Below are positions 46,951-58,548 of a DNA stretch of 64,000 bases, piece after piece. The stretch lies in assembly GCA_009667805.1 (NCBI GenBank), contig CM019069.1, forward strand, positions 54,378,422 through 54,442,421. Direction: 5' to 3'. A program made the translations under genes and the position numbers. A model generated the notes under the pieces. That model worked only from the letters and a program-made list of their open reading frames with translations. It did no database searches and was not told the origin of the DNA. Each line of letters starts with the position of its first letter. Positions within the stretch are counted from its first letter, which is position 1. The stretch comes from Leptobrachium leishanense. Its lineage: Eukaryota; Chordata; Amphibia; Anura; Megophryidae.

Positions 46951-47225
46951 CGTAATACTGGGTGACAAAAGTGAGATTTTATTGAGAATTTCAATTCTTT
47001 CTAGGGAGAATACTAATCTTATATTAAAAAAAGTAAGAAAAAGAGGGTTTAATATGCAACTTTTATTGTAAGTCAATTTAAAAAAGAGATGGGGATCTAT
47101 GAAGGTATATTTTAGAAAAAAAATAAAAGAAAGAATTTAAATTCAATACAAATAACCAACAAAAAAAGGAAAAATATTGAACTATAGATAATATAGTGAT
47201 ACCATTATTTATGTCTGTAGCCACT

Positions 47226-47966
47226 GGGCACTATTACGATCCTCACGCTAAACCGGGGACGCTAGGGAGAAAAACCTGTGCCTGCAGGTTTCTCCTTTGT
47301 GTCCCCATTTTAGCGTGATATTACTATGCAGGTGCTAAAAAAGCTGCATGCATCGTAATCCGGCGCTAAGCCCCGGGATGCGCGCGGCAGCGCTAAGCAC
47401 CGCCTCGAGCACGTCCTCCATGGAGTCCATAGGACTCCATCGAGGCAGACGCTGCTGGTCACGTGACCTGCCAGATCTCACCTCGCGAGATCCAGCAGGT
47501 AGGCGTAGTGATCCACCGAGAGAGACTGGGGAGACTGAGTCTCTCCCTGCTCCCGGTGGCCAGAGGAGGCGGTTGGAGCCATCGTTCCCGCCGCGGGATG
47601 GAAGGTGACCATCTGATTAATTTGGGAGGATTTTTGGCTGGTGCTGACGGATTCTGCAGCAGCGGAATCCGTTAGCATCAGGTCCAGGCTGTGGTTAACT
47701 TTCGGGTTAAACGCAGCTGGACGGTAATTAGTAATTACATTGTAATACTAACACTAATTAACACTTTGCGCTCCCCATGTTAAGCATAGGGAGCGCAAAG
47801 TACAGTAACCTCGCGCTGAAAAGCGTAAGATCCAAATCGCTAATGTATTTTTAACCCGTTAGCGTTTGGATTGTAATATGGTGCGCCCGCGCTAGGGCCA
47901 CCAATGCTAACGGTAACGCTCCCACAGATGAGCGCTAACGTTAGTATGAAGAATGTAATGGTGCCC
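47226..47966 (+). mobile_element. Family C palindromic MITE (copy 5)
   Basis: Ends GGGCACTATTACGATCC and GAAGAATGTAATGGTGCCC. Full structure: TCACGTGACC and CTCGCGAGAT palindromes in the GC-rich half, and core CATGTTAAGCATAGGGAGCG in the right half. The target duplication has decayed (ACT/ATT). Confidence 0.82.
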
Positions 47967-47999
47967 ATTATTTTTATTGCACATTTATTCTATTGAATA

Positions 48000-48704
48000 T
48001 TTTAAATATAAAGGAGCATCATTTACCAGTAAATTTCTCCTTAGACAGTATAACATCTAGAGAGATTTCCCACACAGCGATAATAAAAATGAAATAAACT
48101 GAATAAAATACTATTCCTTTTTTATGTAAGGTACCAATGCAGATTGAAATAAAGATAACCTTTGGAATGTTGGCTACAGGTCTCTTATAGTTATCAGAAA
48201 ATAGAGGACACTACACTGGAAAGCACAAGCAAACGTCTGGCAAAGTCTTGTTAGTTATGTTTCGCTTGATAGTGCTGCCCGAAGAATCTGAAACTGTGTG
48301 TTACATTTGTAGTATTCATTGGAGTTCAAACCAAAACAACTATTAAAATAAATAGTCGAAATTTGTCATCATTATGATGAAGTCTTTTAGAAAAACAAAG
48401 ACCAGGAGTTTCAGCCAAATTCAAAAGCAGATATTTTACCTTTTCCACATATTAATGCCCCAGGGCACACATAAACAGATGTTATAAAAGGAAAGGTTAC
48501 CCACATATAATACATGGAATACTACTCATGCATTGTCTGACAATAATTGCTAAATAATTCATTGGAAATGCTGGAGCAGTTCAGTTTAAAAAAGGTATTT
48601 TTGAACGTGAAGTTGTGCGATACCCATATTCACACTCCTATTTGGTTAAATTCTATACTTTGTGTTACAGACAAGAGGATGTAAATCCAGGTGAAGAAGA
48701 CATA
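48000..48704. other. Unique intron
   Basis: No feature recognised. Confidence 0.4.
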
Positions 48705-49569
48705 CAGGGTTATTCAAAGAGATCCGAATGGCTGGAGAAAGGTTACCTTTCTTGGCCATTTGGCTATCCAAAGAGCAGGCGAATCCTGGCGAATTGCCTG
48801 CACATTCGGTGCCTGTTCGAGGGCAGTGAAATCCCCATAAAAAAGCACTGCTTCGGCTAATCAGAGAACACAAACCAGCAGTGAAAGGTTCCCCTAATGC
48901 CCTGCCATTCGGTGGTTTAATTCGACAGGTTTATTCAGGAGAATCCCATAGGCTTCACTATTAAAAATATTCCCGTTTTAATTCAATATCTAATAATCCG
49001 TTCATTATAATATTCTGCAGTAAAGAGTCTCTTTATTTATAGATTTTTTTGAATATTTTAATCATTTATCTTTTTATTTTTTTAAATTCCGATTTTTAAA
49101 AAAAAATAATTATAAATTTACTTATTTTTTCTGTGACAGTCCTTTCTATTATCATTCATTGGACCTCATATGTAAATTTCAGACATTTTCGCTCAGTAGT
49201 TTCTTTGCAAACAGCGTTTCACTTTTCAAAAACATTCATGCAAACTGTTTTGCTAATTTATTCACTTCATTCGTCTGCGGTGTCGGCTTTTTCCAGAGGC
49301 TGTGCTGCGTGTGATCGGCTCCTGCTCAGGTTTTTCCGGCATCTTCGGCGGGTTAATCCAGATGTTTTTGCGGGTTTAAGCGTGGATTCGCCAGGTTTTT
49401 GCGTTGACTTTTCGTTGGGTTTGCGGCAGCTTTTTGCTGCGCTTCGACGGCCCTGTGGTGCTTGCTGAAGCAGGGTCGCTGAAATGGGATCGCCGAATCG
49501 GCCCGAAATGAAGAGAACGAAAAGTCACCGAAAGTGCGGTGACTTTTCAATTCTCTTTGAATAAGCCTG
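48705..49569 (-). mobile_element. Family D MITE (copy 6)
   Basis: Ends CAGGGTTATTCAAAGAGATC and TCTCTTTGAATAAGCCTG, flanked by ATA. The left subterminal hairpin is deleted down to GGTTACCTTTC; the right one (AAAAGTCACCGAAAG/CGGTGACTTTT) is present. Confidence 0.82.
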
Positions 49570-49599
49570 ATAGTAAGGGGACATCTTCGTATCTCCCAC

Positions 49600-50612
49600 C
49601 ATGACTACTGTAACCCTCTTCTCATTGGCCTCAAATGATTCCAGATTATCCCTCTACTGTCTCTGTAAAGAACATCACTGTCAGGCTCATCTACTTCACA
49701 TCCCGTACCTCTCACAGGCACCTCTCCTCTTTGTCGGTCTCTCCACTGGTTCCATGTTTCATTTAGGATTCAGTTCAAAATAATGGTCCTCGCATACAAA
49801 GCTCCCCATAAACGCACCCCTAACTATATCTCTTCTCTTGTTAGCAGGTATGTTTAATCCTGGACACTTCACTCTGTCAATGATCAGAAATTAACAACCA
49901 CTCGTACCCGCACCCCCTATTCTCTTCTTCCAGGACTATTCCCATGCTGACCCCTATCTATAGAAGTCCCTCCCTCACAACATTCAACACTACACATGCT
50001 TCCAGACTTCAACCCCTTACCGCCCCAGGACGTTCTATGCCGTCCTGGCAGTGGGAGGGTTTTGAAGATGTAGGGCATACAGGTACGCCCCGTTGTCTTC
50101 AATAGGGCCGCCTGAGCCCCTCCCCGCAGCCTGCTTGGGCCGACGCACAGCACACGCCATTGGCTGCACGGGGACGGCCTGAACTCAGGCCGTCCCCTTG
50201 CAGTCAATAATGTGCACTGCGTGTCGCCTGCGGTGCGGACTGCAAACTGCGCCTTGCAACAATACCTGACAGCAAGGTGTACCTGTACGCCTTGCCGGTG
50301 TTAAGCCACCCCCAACGGGCGACGCTTGACGTTGTAAAGGGGTCAAAGTAATGTGTTTTTTTTAAAGACTTTTTCAGAGAGGTCTATTAGCTCTCTCCAC
50401 CCTGTCCAGATCGATCTCCCACACAACCTCACCTCCGTGCATACCATTACATCTCATACTCTGCAATTTACCCGCACCTCCGTGTGTCACCCCTTCCTTA
50501 CAGATTGTAAGCTCTGTTGAGCAGCGTTCTCCGTGTGTCTAATGTGCTTGTTAATTTTATTTGTTATGTTCTTATCATTGTACAGCGCTACAGAATATGA
50601 TGTCACTTGATA
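49600..50612 (+). pseudogene. L2-clade LINE 3' end, interrupted
   Basis: Remnant ORF2 C-terminus (FIQFKI-like FRIQFKIMVLAYKAP reading with frameshifts, NYISSLVSRY), continuing to CTTCCAGACTTCAA; after the insertion at 50013-50342 it resumes with the TTCAGAGAGGTC region and the 3' tail GATTGTAAGCTCTGTTGAGC ... TTGTACAGCGCTACAGAATA. Heavily decayed. Confidence 0.75.
50013..50342. mobile_element. piggyBac-like MITE, family J, inserted at TCAA
   Basis: Ends CCCCTTACCG and GTAAAGGGG, flanked by TCAA on both sides (50009-50012, 50343-50346). Contains a GGACGGCCTGA/TCAGGCCGTCC hairpin. The TCAA duplication departs from TTAA; it interrupts an L2 ORF2 whose flanks rejoin cleanly. Confidence 0.65.
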
Positions 50613-51192
50613 AATAATTGCAATTGTGATCTTAAATCTCTCTCCCTAGGCCCTGCTGCGGTGCAATCTACATTACATCAACAATGCATCTGAGTAATAA
50701 TCACCAACAAAAATGCTAATTATGAAATGATAGAATGATTAATGTTCCATTATCGGGAGGCGCATAGCATCAGTTATCCCTTCGGAGGACGCTGCAATCT
50801 TTTTTTTTCTTTAATTGGTTTTAATACATATTCATCTTTTACAGAAATCCGACTGGAAAACTGTTCTATGTGACACATACAGAGGTTTTTATGTAAAGCT
50901 TATTCAATGTGTTATTGCAGGTCATCAGATGAGCAGGAATTATTGCATTCTCCACGGCGATAATAAATATTTAACGGCTCCAACTTATAATGACTGCAAA
51001 CTTCTGAGGTGATTCATTTAACCTGACAGGAATAGGCAGTCAGACCATTTTTCTTCGATAACTTTGCTTCCACTAACACAGGAAAAATATAAATTGTTCA
51101 TTTGTTTATCTGTAAACTTTTTTAAAGCTAGACAAAATCTCTAATGGTCCTCAGCTGCCATCGTTTAATTATTTGACATTCGGCCATCACTG
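50613..51192. other. Unique intron
   Basis: No feature recognised. Confidence 0.4.
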
Positions 51193-52710
51193 TTAACCCA
51201 TTCACTACCAAAAAACGACGCGTGAACTCAATGTTGCATTGCAATACAACAAATATCAAAAAACGAGCATACACTAACCCTTCCGCACACAAAGGGCCCT
51301 AATACATTCTTCACGCAAAAATGCACGGTAAACGCGTGAATTTTTGCGCGAAGCGTCAAACGTTAACGCGCATAAATCAACGCTGGTATTACAATCCTCG
51401 AGCACTTTTTCATCCGTCAAAAATTAACGCGTGTAAAACGGACGCGCATAACTTTGCGCGCAGAAATCAGTGTGCGGACTGTTTTTTTCACGCGATTCAG
51501 CCAATCAGAATTAAGAACCTTAATTGTCTCACGTTACGTTTTTGCCCCTGTCAAAGACAATCTGCGCATATATGCTGTATCAAAAAAAAGCACGCACAAC
51601 TTCTCAAATTTATTGGTTTGGTATGTGTAGAATGTGTAACTATACTTTGCTGCGTAATTTTTTTTCGGGCTGGTGTATTTGGTTTCGGCCAGGTTGTTCA
51701 GATTTGCCATTAACACCAGCTGTTAGGAGTTGCTAAAATTATGCGCGCAAAGGCTGTGCGTTACAAACTGCGCATAGATTGTAATACCATCCGCGTACCA
51801 GCGCACAAACGCATTTGCGCTCACAATGTTAAGTATAGGATGCGTGAAGTACAGTAAGCTCATGCACCCGCGGGAAATGTATACGCGCGTTTGTTGCGCT
51901 GAGATTGTAATATGACGTTCAGCGCAAAGGGTTTTGCCCCTCGCGTTAATGCGTTTTTGCGCGGGTGCAAGCATATGCGCGAAGATTTTAATAGGACCCA
52001 AAATTTAGTATGCAAGAATATTATTGTGCCCAATGTGGAGAAACTAAATTCCAAATGAGATCTCACTCCCGTCACCTTGTATTACTGTAAAAAAGCTACA
52101 AGGATCAGCCTCCACCATCACTGTAACAAAACATTCAACAATCTTTACTGCTGTATGACAAGAGCCAGAGAGAAGGCAGAACTAAAGGAGAGCTCTGAGG
52201 TCAATCAGAATTGTACAGGTATAAGACTCAGGTGGTTATAATTGCCTAAATCCCTGTACAGTACAGATACAAGTTGTTACTGTAATTTACATATGAAGAC
52301 ATTATGCCTACATACAGATATTCTATATACATCTTCTATTTGCATTTTTTGGAAACCGGATTGCTAATAATCACATTATAATTATTACAAACCCCCATAG
52401 CCAAGATGTCTGACCACATTTATTATCTTTATTATCTTTTTTCACTGTATTGACACAAACGCCATTTCCACACATATGCTAATAATACAGACCCTATTTG
52501 AATTTGTGCAAGATAAAGGACACTGCATAGAGTTTAGAAGTTTAGAGTTTAGTTTTGATATGGATTTCGTCTTACAGTTTGTTAAAGTTTTGAATCACTG
52601 CATTCATAAATATGCTTTGCTGTCTTCCACTTTGAATGAATAAAAAGAACAAAAAATAATCATTATGATGATATTTTTCAACGAAAATCGCGTGGTAGTG
52701 AAAGGGTTAA
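51193..52710 (-). mobile_element. Family I piggyBac-like element, full length
   Basis: TTAA at 51193-51196 and 52707-52710; ends CCCATTCACTACC and GGTAGTGAAAGGG. Contains a nested family B MITE (51294-51999). The remainder matches 55084-56912 (CTGTAACAAAACATTCAACA, GAGAGCTCTGAGGTCAATCA). No transposase frame. Confidence 0.82.
51294..51999 (+). mobile_element. Family B MITE (copy 3) nested in family I
   Basis: Ends GGGCCCTAATACATTCTTC and GAAGATTTTAATAGGACCC, flanked by AAA. Core ATGTTAAGTATAGGATGCGT near 51826. Confidence 0.82.
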
Positions 52711-52882
52711 ATAAAAAGCATCAGTGATAACTATCCTCAGGGAGTATCGGAGTATTTTATAATGGCTGACATAGTTACAACATCATGCCATGCCTCCAGG
52801 CATCCTTGCTTTGGACACACACATGTTGGAGTAACAATCGTTGAATGTCATAGAATATATTCTCGTTCTTTGTACGCATTAT

Positions 52883-53616
52883 GGGCTCTATTACATTCTT
52901 CGCGCATACGTTTGCGCCCGCGCAAAAACGCATTAGCGCGAGGGGCAAAACCCTTTGCGCAGAACGTCGTATTACAATCTTAGCGAAACAAACACGCGTA
53001 TACATCTACCACGGGTGAACCTGCGCGAACGCTGCGCGAGCTTACTGTACTTTGCGTGTCCTATACTTAACATTGTGAGCACAAATGCGTTTGTGCGCTG
53101 GTACGCGGATGGTATTACAATCTATGCGCAGTTTGTAACGCACAGCCTTTGCGCGCATAATTTAAGCAACTCCTAAAAGCTGGTGTTAATGACAAATTCT
53201 ATCAACCTGGCCGAAACCAAATACACCAGCCCAAAAAAAAAATACGCAGCAAAATATAGTTACACATTCTACTCATACCAAACCAATAAATTTGAGAAGT
53301 TGTGTGTGTTTTTTAGCGATGCAGCATATATGCGCAGATTGATTTTGACAGGAGCAAAAACTTAACGTGAGACAATTGTGGTTCTTAATTCTGATTGTCT
53401 GAATCGCGTGAAAAAAACGTCCGCACACTGATTTCTGTGCGCAACGTTGCAGCGTGTATTTTTGCGCGTCCATTTTATGCGCGTTATTGCTTGACGGATG
53501 AAAAAATGCGCGAGATTGTAATACCAGCGTTGTTTTACGCGCGTTAACGTTTAACGCTTCGCGCAAAATTTCACGCGTTCTGTGTGCGTTATTGCGTGAA
53601 GAATGTAATAGAGCCC
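52883..53616 (-). mobile_element. Family B MITE (copy 4)
   Basis: Ends GGGCTCTATTACATTCTTCG and GAAGAATGTAATAGAGCCC, 18-19 bp near-perfect TIRs, flanked by TAT. Core in reverse at about 53060. The best-preserved member in the window. Confidence 0.88.
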
Positions 53617-54304
53617 TATGTGTAGTCCAAAAAAGTTAAATTACAAACCAATTACTTCAACTTCATCATTTCACAACTTTAAAACAAAAATGAATACAAG
53701 ATAGTAGGGTTTGGACCTGCATGGAGGATAGGTTGATCCCCAGAGTCGACACTGACGCTTGAGCTGGCCTTCTCTCCTTTGTGTGCATGAAAATAAAAGG
53801 ATACTATGCCACTAGGTATTTTATAGTAACAACATTATTAGTAGCAAATATTATTGACAACAGCAACAGTGTTATGGTGATATATTTGCACATTAACCCT
53901 TTATTTTATTATGCTGTCCCTCTAAGCTATGTGTCCATAACACCCTTTTGAAAATGGATGGTCAAAGATTTTTCGATGTGATGTAATACATTTTGGCATC
54001 ATCTCATTAACTAACTTAAACTTGTTAACAGTGTTACCATGTATTATGACCATACTTAAAACCAGATTAGACACCACGCGTTCCACCTTTCATCGCAATG
54101 TACTATGTCTTTGTCATAATAAAAATAAAGAGGAGAGGAACATTAATCACAGACTAAATATTATCTTTGAAGCATCTGCGTAAGGCAACTGCCAACACAG
54201 AATATTTTCCGTTCAACACACTTTCCTTATGCTATTAAACCTGATCTTTGCTAGTTGTAAGCTTCCTTGGCACTGTCAGCAAGATAAGGTTGGCAATGGC
54301 ATAC
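53617..54304. other. Unique intron
   Basis: No feature recognised. Confidence 0.4.
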
Positions 54305-54951
54305 AAATATTACGATGATATTACGGTGCAGGCGCTAATCCAGCAGCCTACACTGTAATGCGTCGCTAAGCCTCGGGATGCTCGAGACAGCACTAAGCGT
54401 CGCCGCGAGCATCCCCTCCATGGAGTCCATGTGGCTCCGGTGAGGCTTCTGCTGCTGGTCACATGACCTGCGGGATCTCGCCCCGCAAGATCCGGCAGGT
54501 CGGCGGAGTGATTTGCATAGGGATACTTTTTTCCCCCAGTCTCTCTCTTCTCCTGGCAGCAAGAAGAAGTGGATCCAGCCGCCATTCTCGCTGCGGGATG
54601 AGAGGTGAGAATTTGATTTTTGGGTTCTTTTTTAGCTGGTTCTGACGGATTCCACAGAATCAGAATCAGTTAGCACCAGGTCCTAGCTGTGGTTAACTTT
54701 TGAGTTAGCAGCAGTGAAACGGTAATTAGCGTTAGGACTTTGTAATCCTAATGCTAATTAATTCTTTGCGCTCCCCATGTTAAGCATAGGGAGCGCAAAG
54801 TACAGTAGCCTCGCGCTGAAAAGTGCAAGCTCCGAATCACTAATGGGTTATTTAACCTGTTAGCATTCGGATTGTAATATGGTCCGCACGCGCTAGAGCA
54901 ACCAAAGCTTATGTTAACGCTAACGTTAGTATTATGTATGTAATATGGCCC
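54305..54951 (+). mobile_element. Family C MITE (copy 6)
   Basis: Left end degraded (ATTACGATGATATTACGG), right end ATGTAATATGGCCC. Contains the continuous site CCTAATGCTAATTAATTCTT, the empty counterpart of the hAT-like insertion in copy 2, and core CATGTTAAGCATAGGGAGCG. Confidence 0.75.
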
Positions 54952-55374
54952 AAAGTCATGTAAAACTCAAGTCTGCTTTTATCATGCTGTAATATTGTAC
55001 CAATTTACAGTTTCAAAACATCCTGTAAACTTTAGAATTACTCGCACTAGTTCAAAATCAAATTTAATAGGTCTTGACCCAAATTAACCCTTTCACTACC
55101 AAAAACGTATATACACTTTTTTTGCATTGTAATTCAATGAAAACAAAAAATTATCATAGAAAGCTTTATCTCCGTAACCACGTATGACAAAATTAGTGTT
55201 CTCCCCCAAGGAGAATCAATATTCTCTGCAACATCTCACTCCTATTTTGCTGTAAAGAAAACTAGAAGGAGCAGCGCACATCCTAACTGTAACAAAACGT
55301 TCAATCTTTACTGCTGCTTTACGTCAGCCAGGCAGTGGAGAGAATACAGGGAGAGCTCCAAGATCAATCACTAC

Positions 55375-55665
55375 CAGGGCTGCCATCAGGGGGGTGACAT
55401 ACAATGATACGTTAAGGGACCCAGTGGTTCCAGGGGACCTGGACCTGCCAAACCCTGTGCAGATTGTCTAAGTACTGAAGATGTAAGGATTCCTCCATTT
55501 GACCCAGGACTAGCCCAACAAGATACCCACAAATTTTCTGGCGGGTCGCGGCATCTAGGGTCAAAATGGTTTATTTTTAATTATTCGCTTAAATGGCCAG
55601 CTGAGGGAATGGGGCAGTGACCAGTGGTTCAGTAAGGGGCCAAAAGAATTCTGATGGCAGCCCTG
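55375..55665. mobile_element. hAT-like MITE nested in family I
   Basis: Ends CAGGGCTGCCATCAGGGGGG and TTCTGATGGCAGCCCTG; 8-bp flanks ATCACTAC and ATTACTAC (7 of 8). Confidence 0.88.
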
Positions 55666-56593
55666 ATTACTACTATACAGTAATAACATTCAGGTGGTTA
55701 CAACTGATGACAATCCCTGTATCCTACAGATGCAAAACAGGGGTTACTAATTAACAACTGGTCTTTTCATTGAACAATCTCTGGATTTAGTTTGGAGAAT
55801 TTCAGGGAATTGTGGTAGATTAAGAAAAGTGAAATTATGCAAAATTCAACGTTTAGGGAATTGTTATTGTAGTACTTTTACTGTTCCTTCCACTGTAGTT
55901 TCTACTGAAGTTGCCTAGTGCAATTCTCAGCATAATATTCAATTGGGTTCCACCAGTGTTTCCACCGCACTTTGTCGAAATTTATTTGGCATCAATTTCT
56001 TTCTTTCGGAGATTAAGATCCATCCACCAGTGTTGTAAACTATGGTGGAACAATGGTAATTGGAGAATAGCCATAGTTTACTCATTTCATAGAAAAAAAA
56101 CGTGGTGCCATTGTTAGCCATTGTTACAGCCATCTTGCCTGCCATTGTTGAATTTTTTTTTTGTACAACCGAAGTTTGATCAAGCTGCAAGAATAGTAAT
56201 TCACATTGTTGTTTGCAGCACTGTGACATTTGCTGCCAAGATGCCAGTTGGTTTATAAGCCCTAAATTACTGTAATTTCCATATGCAGGCACTATGTCCA
56301 CATATAATATTTTTATATTTCATTGACATTTTTGGAAGCTGTCTTAATCACATCATGTCGATTACAAATACAAATAATCAGGTAATCTAGCCATTTCTAA
56401 TATCTATCTTTATCACATTTCTTTCTGTACGCTAATAATGCAGACCCCTTTTGAAGTTATACAAGCAAGGGACATCATCTGGAGTTTAGAACCTTTCATC
56501 CCAGCAATTATTCTGTACAGGAGATAGACTACATGAAAAAAATAAAAATGAGCAAATTTACATTATTTATTTCTTTGAGTCAGAATACAATAT

Positions 56594-56795
56594 CAGGGTT
56601 ATTCAGAGAGCGTGAAAAGCAGGAGAATGACTGGAAATTACTGGAGAATGACTGGAGAATGAAAAATTCTAGGTCAAAATAGCCAAACCAGAAAAATTCT
56701 CCCTTTCATCTCACTTTCCAAATCGGCTATTTTGACCTAGAATTTTTCATTCTCCAGTCATTCTCCTGCTTTTCACCGCTCTCTGAATAACCCTG
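56594..56795. mobile_element. Family E palindromic MITE (copy 2) nested in family I
   Basis: CAGGGTTATTCAGAGAGCG mirrored by CGCTCTCTGAATAACCCTG, flanked by TAT. The left arm has an internal repeat of ACTGGAGAATGACTGGAGAA type, making it longer than copy 1. Confidence 0.88.
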
Positions 56796-57326
56796 TATAT
56801 ATATATGGACAATTGCTATTTTACCCTGCATTTAAGTGTTAACTAGGCATCCATTCTTCAAATAAATGATAATATTTATTCAAGAAAAAGCGCTTGGTAG
56901 TGAAAGGGTTAAAATTTTAAGGACCAGTGACAAACCTGCTTAGTACTAACTTTATGGAAACCCAAAGCTAGTATAAAGCATCCTACTCACTTAACATCAG
57001 TAGCCATACAGAACCACAAGAAAGATAAATTCATAAGACATGGCACAATATTTAATTATTGACCAGAGTGAACTAAAAATATAAATTATCAATGGAGCTT
57101 AATGTTAATTTTAAATTTTATTTTGTGTTTTTGTGGGCGGTGGAAATGTGCAGTTCAATGCTAATAATATTAATCAACGTATCCAGACAAGGGATGGTAT
57201 TATTTCTCTCAACAGCTTCAGCCTTTAATGTTGCTGATGAGGATTGTAATGAAGTGATGCACGTGGAATAGATAAAACAGATAACAAACCAAATCCAAGA
57301 CATAAAAGACAGACAGGCATACTTAC

Positions 57327-57437
57327 ATCCGAATTAAAGCGCAGCTGGCAAACATTACAAGAAATAACCTGCTTCTTTTTGGGTGGGAAAGAAACGCCAA
57401 ATGTGTGGTTTATGACAGCTTTTTGCACAGGATCCAT
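57327..57437 (-). CDS. znf385d: ZNF385-family coding exon (first half of a zinc finger)
   Basis: A 37-codon exon on the minus strand. It opens with [14 protein letters not shown], the stretch shared by ZNF385 proteins, continues through a basic PPKKKQ segment and ends with [11 protein letters not shown], which supplies the two zinc-binding cysteines (residues 27 and 30). A T-rich acceptor ending TTTTTTTAG lies directly before the ATG, and a strong GTAAGT donor lies at 57326-57321. The exon is 111 bp, phase 0 at its 3' end. Because the acceptor abuts the ATG, this is an internal exon in the long isoform and could also supply a start codon for a shorter one. The next exon is at 10698-10839. ZNF385 proteins are nuclear nucleic-acid-binding zinc-finger proteins. 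PPKKKQ and the downstream KDSAKA resemble ZNF385D rather than ZNF385A or B, a judgement from memory; the paralogue is less certain than the family. Confidence 0.9.
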
Positions 57438-58188
57438 CTAAAAAAACAGAATAAATAATCAAATTACACGTTGCATTTGAAGCACACACTTGACTAACAA
57501 AAAAAAATGTTTGAAAGTACATTTAGTATAACAGCGTGTGATTTTACTTTCAATCATGAAAATTTCTGCAAACCATTACAGCTCATTGTTGCTTCAAACA
57601 GCAAAGGGAGAGCAGACGAGACTCAAAAACCCTCAGTCGTCTACTTCATACATATATTTTTTTATTATTCTAAATGTATTGCTGCTAAAGCATGCTAATG
57701 AGCATCGGATGTCACGCTACAATATTGAAATTTCAGTCTAATCACCTTTTCAATAAATTTAAAGAAATTACATCCAGGCAATCGCACGAAATTCCACAAA
57801 CAGGCAAATAATGCGAGAACTGTTGTATAGATTGCATTAACTCCCTGTTTGCCAAACATTTCTAGACACAGAACAAAAGAAATTAGCAGAGAGGTAGCAG
57901 AGGGCGGCTATCTGCCAGAGGGGACATAACCCCGAGTAAATACTCGTAGAAATAGAAAGGTGAAAATTGGCCAGAAGGGTCAATTAGTAGGTAGATATTG
58001 TATCAAATAAAACTTAGGTCTGACTTTTAATTGACTATTAAAAGCTAATGCACATACAATATAATCTGGAAAGAGACACGCTGAGGTGTATATGTATTAT
58101 TCCAATATAAATGGGTAAAATGAAGGAGGAAAGGCAAAGTTGAATGTGTGGTAGAAACTGCCAAAAGTAAGGAGAATAAATTCTCATA
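57438..58188. other. Intron upstream of the first ZNF385 exon here
   Basis: No repeat recognised; 57540-57860 looks single-copy. Confidence 0.45.
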
Positions 58189-58190
58189 TA

Positions 58191-58335
58191 CAGTCAGGTC
58201 CAGAAATATTGGGACATGGACACAATTCTAACATCTTTGGCTCTATACACCACCACAATGGAGTTGGAATGAAACAAACACAATGTGCTTTAACTTGCAG
58301 ACTGTCCGCTTTAATTTGAGGGTATGTACATCCAA
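58191..58335. mobile_element. Tc1/mariner-like terminal fragment
   Basis: After a TA at 58189-58190 comes CAGTCAGGTCCAGAAATATT, a known Tc1/mariner-type terminus, then CACCACAATGGAGTTGGAAT. Cut off at about 58335 by family D sequence. Confidence 0.65.
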
Positions 58336-58548
58336 CTGTTGTGTTCTCTGGATAGCTGAAGCATTGCTTCTCTATGGGGATTTCACTGCCCTCGAACAGG
58401 CACCGTATGTGCAGGCAATTCGCCAGGATTTGGTGAACTGCCTGCTCTCTGAATAGCCAAATGGCCAAGAAAGGTAACCGAACGCTGATTTTCGGCGTTC
58501 GGGTTCCCTTTCGGCAGCCATTCGGATCTCTTTGAATAACCCTATATG
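58336..58548 (+). mobile_element. Family D MITE, right-end fragment (copy 7)
   Basis: GGGGATTTCACTGCCCTCGA, GCAATTCGCCAGGATTTGG, GTAACCGAACGCTGA hairpin and TCTCTTTGAATAACCCT. Confidence 0.75.

Larger units (their letters stand above)
55084..56912 (+). mobile_element. Family I piggyBac-like element, full length, twice interrupted
   Basis: TTAA at 55084-55087 and 56909-56912; ends CCCTTTCACTACC and GGTAGTGAAAGGG. Holds a hAT-like MITE (55375-55665) and a family E palindrome (56594-56795). Without these it is about 1.3 kb and non-coding. Confidence 0.85.

Noticed and set aside
51534..53365. A 60-codon open frame present with the same limits at 51534-51716 (minus) and 53183-53365 (plus)
   Set aside because: Both lie at the same place in family B palindromic MITEs; similarity extends equally over non-coding sequence, and the corresponding frame is broken in the 45.8-kb and 63.7-kb copies. 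No known domain.
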